Position numbers and translations under genes: made by a program. From Capsaspora owczarzaki ATCC 30864 (taxonomy: Eukaryota; Opisthokonta; Filasterea), in contig NW_011887300.1 in assembly GCF_000151315.2 (NCBI RefSeq), forward strand, positions 929,003 through 993,002: a stretch of DNA of 64,000 nucleotides. Reading direction: 5' to 3'. The notes below the pieces were generated by a model. The model did no database searches, had not been told where the DNA came from, and saw only the letters and a list, made by a program, of their open reading frames with translations. Below are positions 62,552 to 64,000 of the stretch, in pieces (within the stretch, counting starts at the first letter, position 1; each line of letters begins with the position of its first letter).

Positions 62552-64000
62552 TTCCCCCCCCCCTCACCTGTGACAAGCAAGCAAAACAAATGCGAGACGA
62601 GTGAGACGACATGTATGGAGCAGTGAAGACCAGCAGCAACCGCAAAGTATGTGGGCTGGCTTTCAGCTCGGGTGATGTGAGAAGCGAGAAGTTAGTTGAG
62701 CAAAGAAGCAAAAAGAGAAATCTCGCCAAGCAGAGCCGTAATTTTTGATTCGTGAGTGTTTGGTGTTCTTGCATTGTGTTTGTCTTTTGGGGTGTTGAGT
62801 GCATTGTTGGTCAGTGCGTGAATGGTGTGCGGTGAACGGTGCTGTGTTGTGTTTGGGTGGTACAACCAAAATCGGGCCCACCCGTCGTCCACCCCAGTCA
62901 CCCGCCGCCTCGCAGCAGTCGTGGGCCACTGTCGGCTTTGCTCTGCACTTGTTCGCAATGCAGCCTTGCTTTCCACCCCCCCCCCCTGCGACGACGCGTC
63001 TCCCCCTTCGTAAGTAGAGTCAACGAGCGGCTGATCAAAAACATTCTAAAAAATACAACAACAAAAAACCACGCATTGTTGCATTTTTGTGATTTTGGCA
63101 GTTTGGATGAAAGCAACGAACGACGGGAGACGCGGAAGAGAGAGCGAGAGAGAGAGAGACGCGCGCAATGAACAAAGCACTGCTGTTGCGATGGGACAAA
63201 GGCGGAAGAAGAAGAAGAGGAGGAAGAAGAAGAAGAAGAAGAAGGAAAACGAGTGGAGACAACACATAAAAAAGGTTCCGCAATGAATGATAAAAAGCGA
63301 CATTGCTTTACTGTGTTGGATCGGGAAAGCAAAGAAAAGACAAAAATTACAGAGTGAATGGAAAACTCATGCGAGGGTCTGAAACGGAAGAAATGAAGGG
63401 GGATGAGCGTGAGAGTGAGGAGAGAGAGCAGACGAGTTTTGTTGTTTTCTGCCATTGATTAGCTACTGCATTGGTTTTGTTGTGAGCAGTTGCGCATCTC
63501 CGACCTGCCTCTCCCTCTATCTCTCTCTCGCTCTGGTCATGTCTGAAATCCAAATCTGAAATCCAAATCTGAAAATCCAAATCCAATGCAGTTTCAGTCA
63601 CTTTCTCTGTTTTTTTTTTTTTTTTTTCTTTCTTGTAAGATTGGTTGTTTTTTGTTTGTTTGAGCTCGGACTGCGATCGCGACACGCACCAACCCGCCAA
63701 ACACCATTGAACCAAGCTTGATCTGAAGAGTGCAACACGAAGTGGGTGAAACTGAGCCCGTTGTAGTCGTAAAGCCAAGTGAGGCTGCATTCGTGGCGTT
63801 TTTTTTTTTTTTTTTTTTTTTCCATTCAATCTCCATTGCGTTGCGACTCTGCGTCCTTCCTCGCGACTCGCGGCTCTTCCGCTCAGTGCGTTCTCATCAC
63901 AGCTGCACATCTCAGACTGCTTCCCCTTCCCAGTCCCACCCTGGCTGGGGTTTCCCAGTCTGGTTCAGCTCAACGCAGAGATCTTTCACTTTTTTTTTTC
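62552..64000. other. Right-end region without a supported gene
   Basis: 1.45 kb upstream of the RTK. It contains poly-T runs (63610-63627, 63801-63821), a GAAGAA/AAGAAG block (63206-63245) and GA-rich stretches. ORFs here are low-complexity and lack introns or domains. It probably holds the RTK promoter. A gene beginning beyond the window cannot be excluded. Confidence 0.5.

Noticed and set aside
63347-63910. 187-codon minus-strand ORF near the right end
   Set aside because: It contains two homopolymer Lys runs encoded by poly-T and no recognisable domain; no ATG-supported start.

Overview
This window is eukaryotic nuclear DNA. Genes are split by short GT-AG introns, about half lie on each strand, intergenic DNA is compact, and long homopolymer runs and low-complexity protein tracts are common. 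The gene set points to a unicellular relative of animals. A metazoan-type receptor tyrosine kinase (HRDIAARN loop), Arpin, membralin, a DOCK-type DHR-1 domain, a BRO1-domain protein, an MFSD14 transporter and DOT1 sit beside a plant-type beta-galactosidase and a Pin4-like RRM-R3H protein. A filasterean such as Capsaspora owczarzaki is my best guess; this is inference from content only. One 100-base assembly gap (3733-3832) shows that it is a draft.

Layout, left: the 3' end of an ECD/SGT1 homologue (3-710, +); a Gln-rich coiled-coil protein (889-4560, -); PC4/SUB1 coactivator (4751-5500, +); DOT1 H3K79 methyltransferase (5646-8338, -) with an in-frame TGA in its catalytic core; an RRM-R3H RNA-binding protein (8455-12144, +); Arpin (12422-13611, -); an LRR/coiled-coil/kinase protein (14334-16330, -) with a frameshift in its DFG motif; a cytochrome P450 (17580-20553, +); a theta-class GST (20761-22050, -); an MFSD14/HIAT1 transporter (22417-25051, +); and an unrecognised TPR protein with a mitochondrial-looking N terminus (25400-28021, +).

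Layout, right: an LCAT/PLA2G15-family lipase (28422-30074, -); membralin (32154-35442, -); a degenerate Ras-like domain fused to a DOCK-type DHR-1/C2 domain without the GEF domain (35750-39803, -); an O6-methylguanine-DNA methyltransferase (40166-41331, -); a BRO1-domain protein (41818-44352, +); an ectodomain phospholipase D with one transmembrane helix and a cytoplasmic SH3 (44568-46703, -); a Lys/Ala/Glu-helix protein ending in a PH domain (47290-50665, -); a plant-type GH35 beta-galactosidase with a C-terminal lectin module (52404-55717, +); a PLAT plus permuted papain-like protein (55909-57980, -, 5' end missing); a 52-residue putative myristoylated protein (59070-59228, -); and an LRR receptor tyrosine kinase (59533-62551, -). 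The last 1.4 kb has no gene I can support.

There is no operon. Several neighbours are head-to-head with short shared upstream regions (116 bp for DOT1/RRM-R3H, 190 bp for coiled-coil/PC4, 366 bp for GST/MFSD14, 486 bp for MGMT/BRO1), and many others end tail-to-tail. Themes recur rather than pathways: membrane and signalling proteins (RTK, LRR-kinase, PLD-SH3, Ras-like-DHR-1, Arpin, PH protein), lipid-acting enzymes (LCAT, PLD, PLAT-papain) and chromatin or DNA maintenance (DOT1, PC4, MGMT). The most unusual items are three multidomain architectures: the Ras-like-DHR-1 fusion, the PLD-TM-SH3 protein and the PLAT-papain protein. Two apparent reading-frame breaks fall inside conserved catalytic motifs (DOT1 TGA, kinase DFG). 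Exon boundaries were read by eye and may be off by a base or two.
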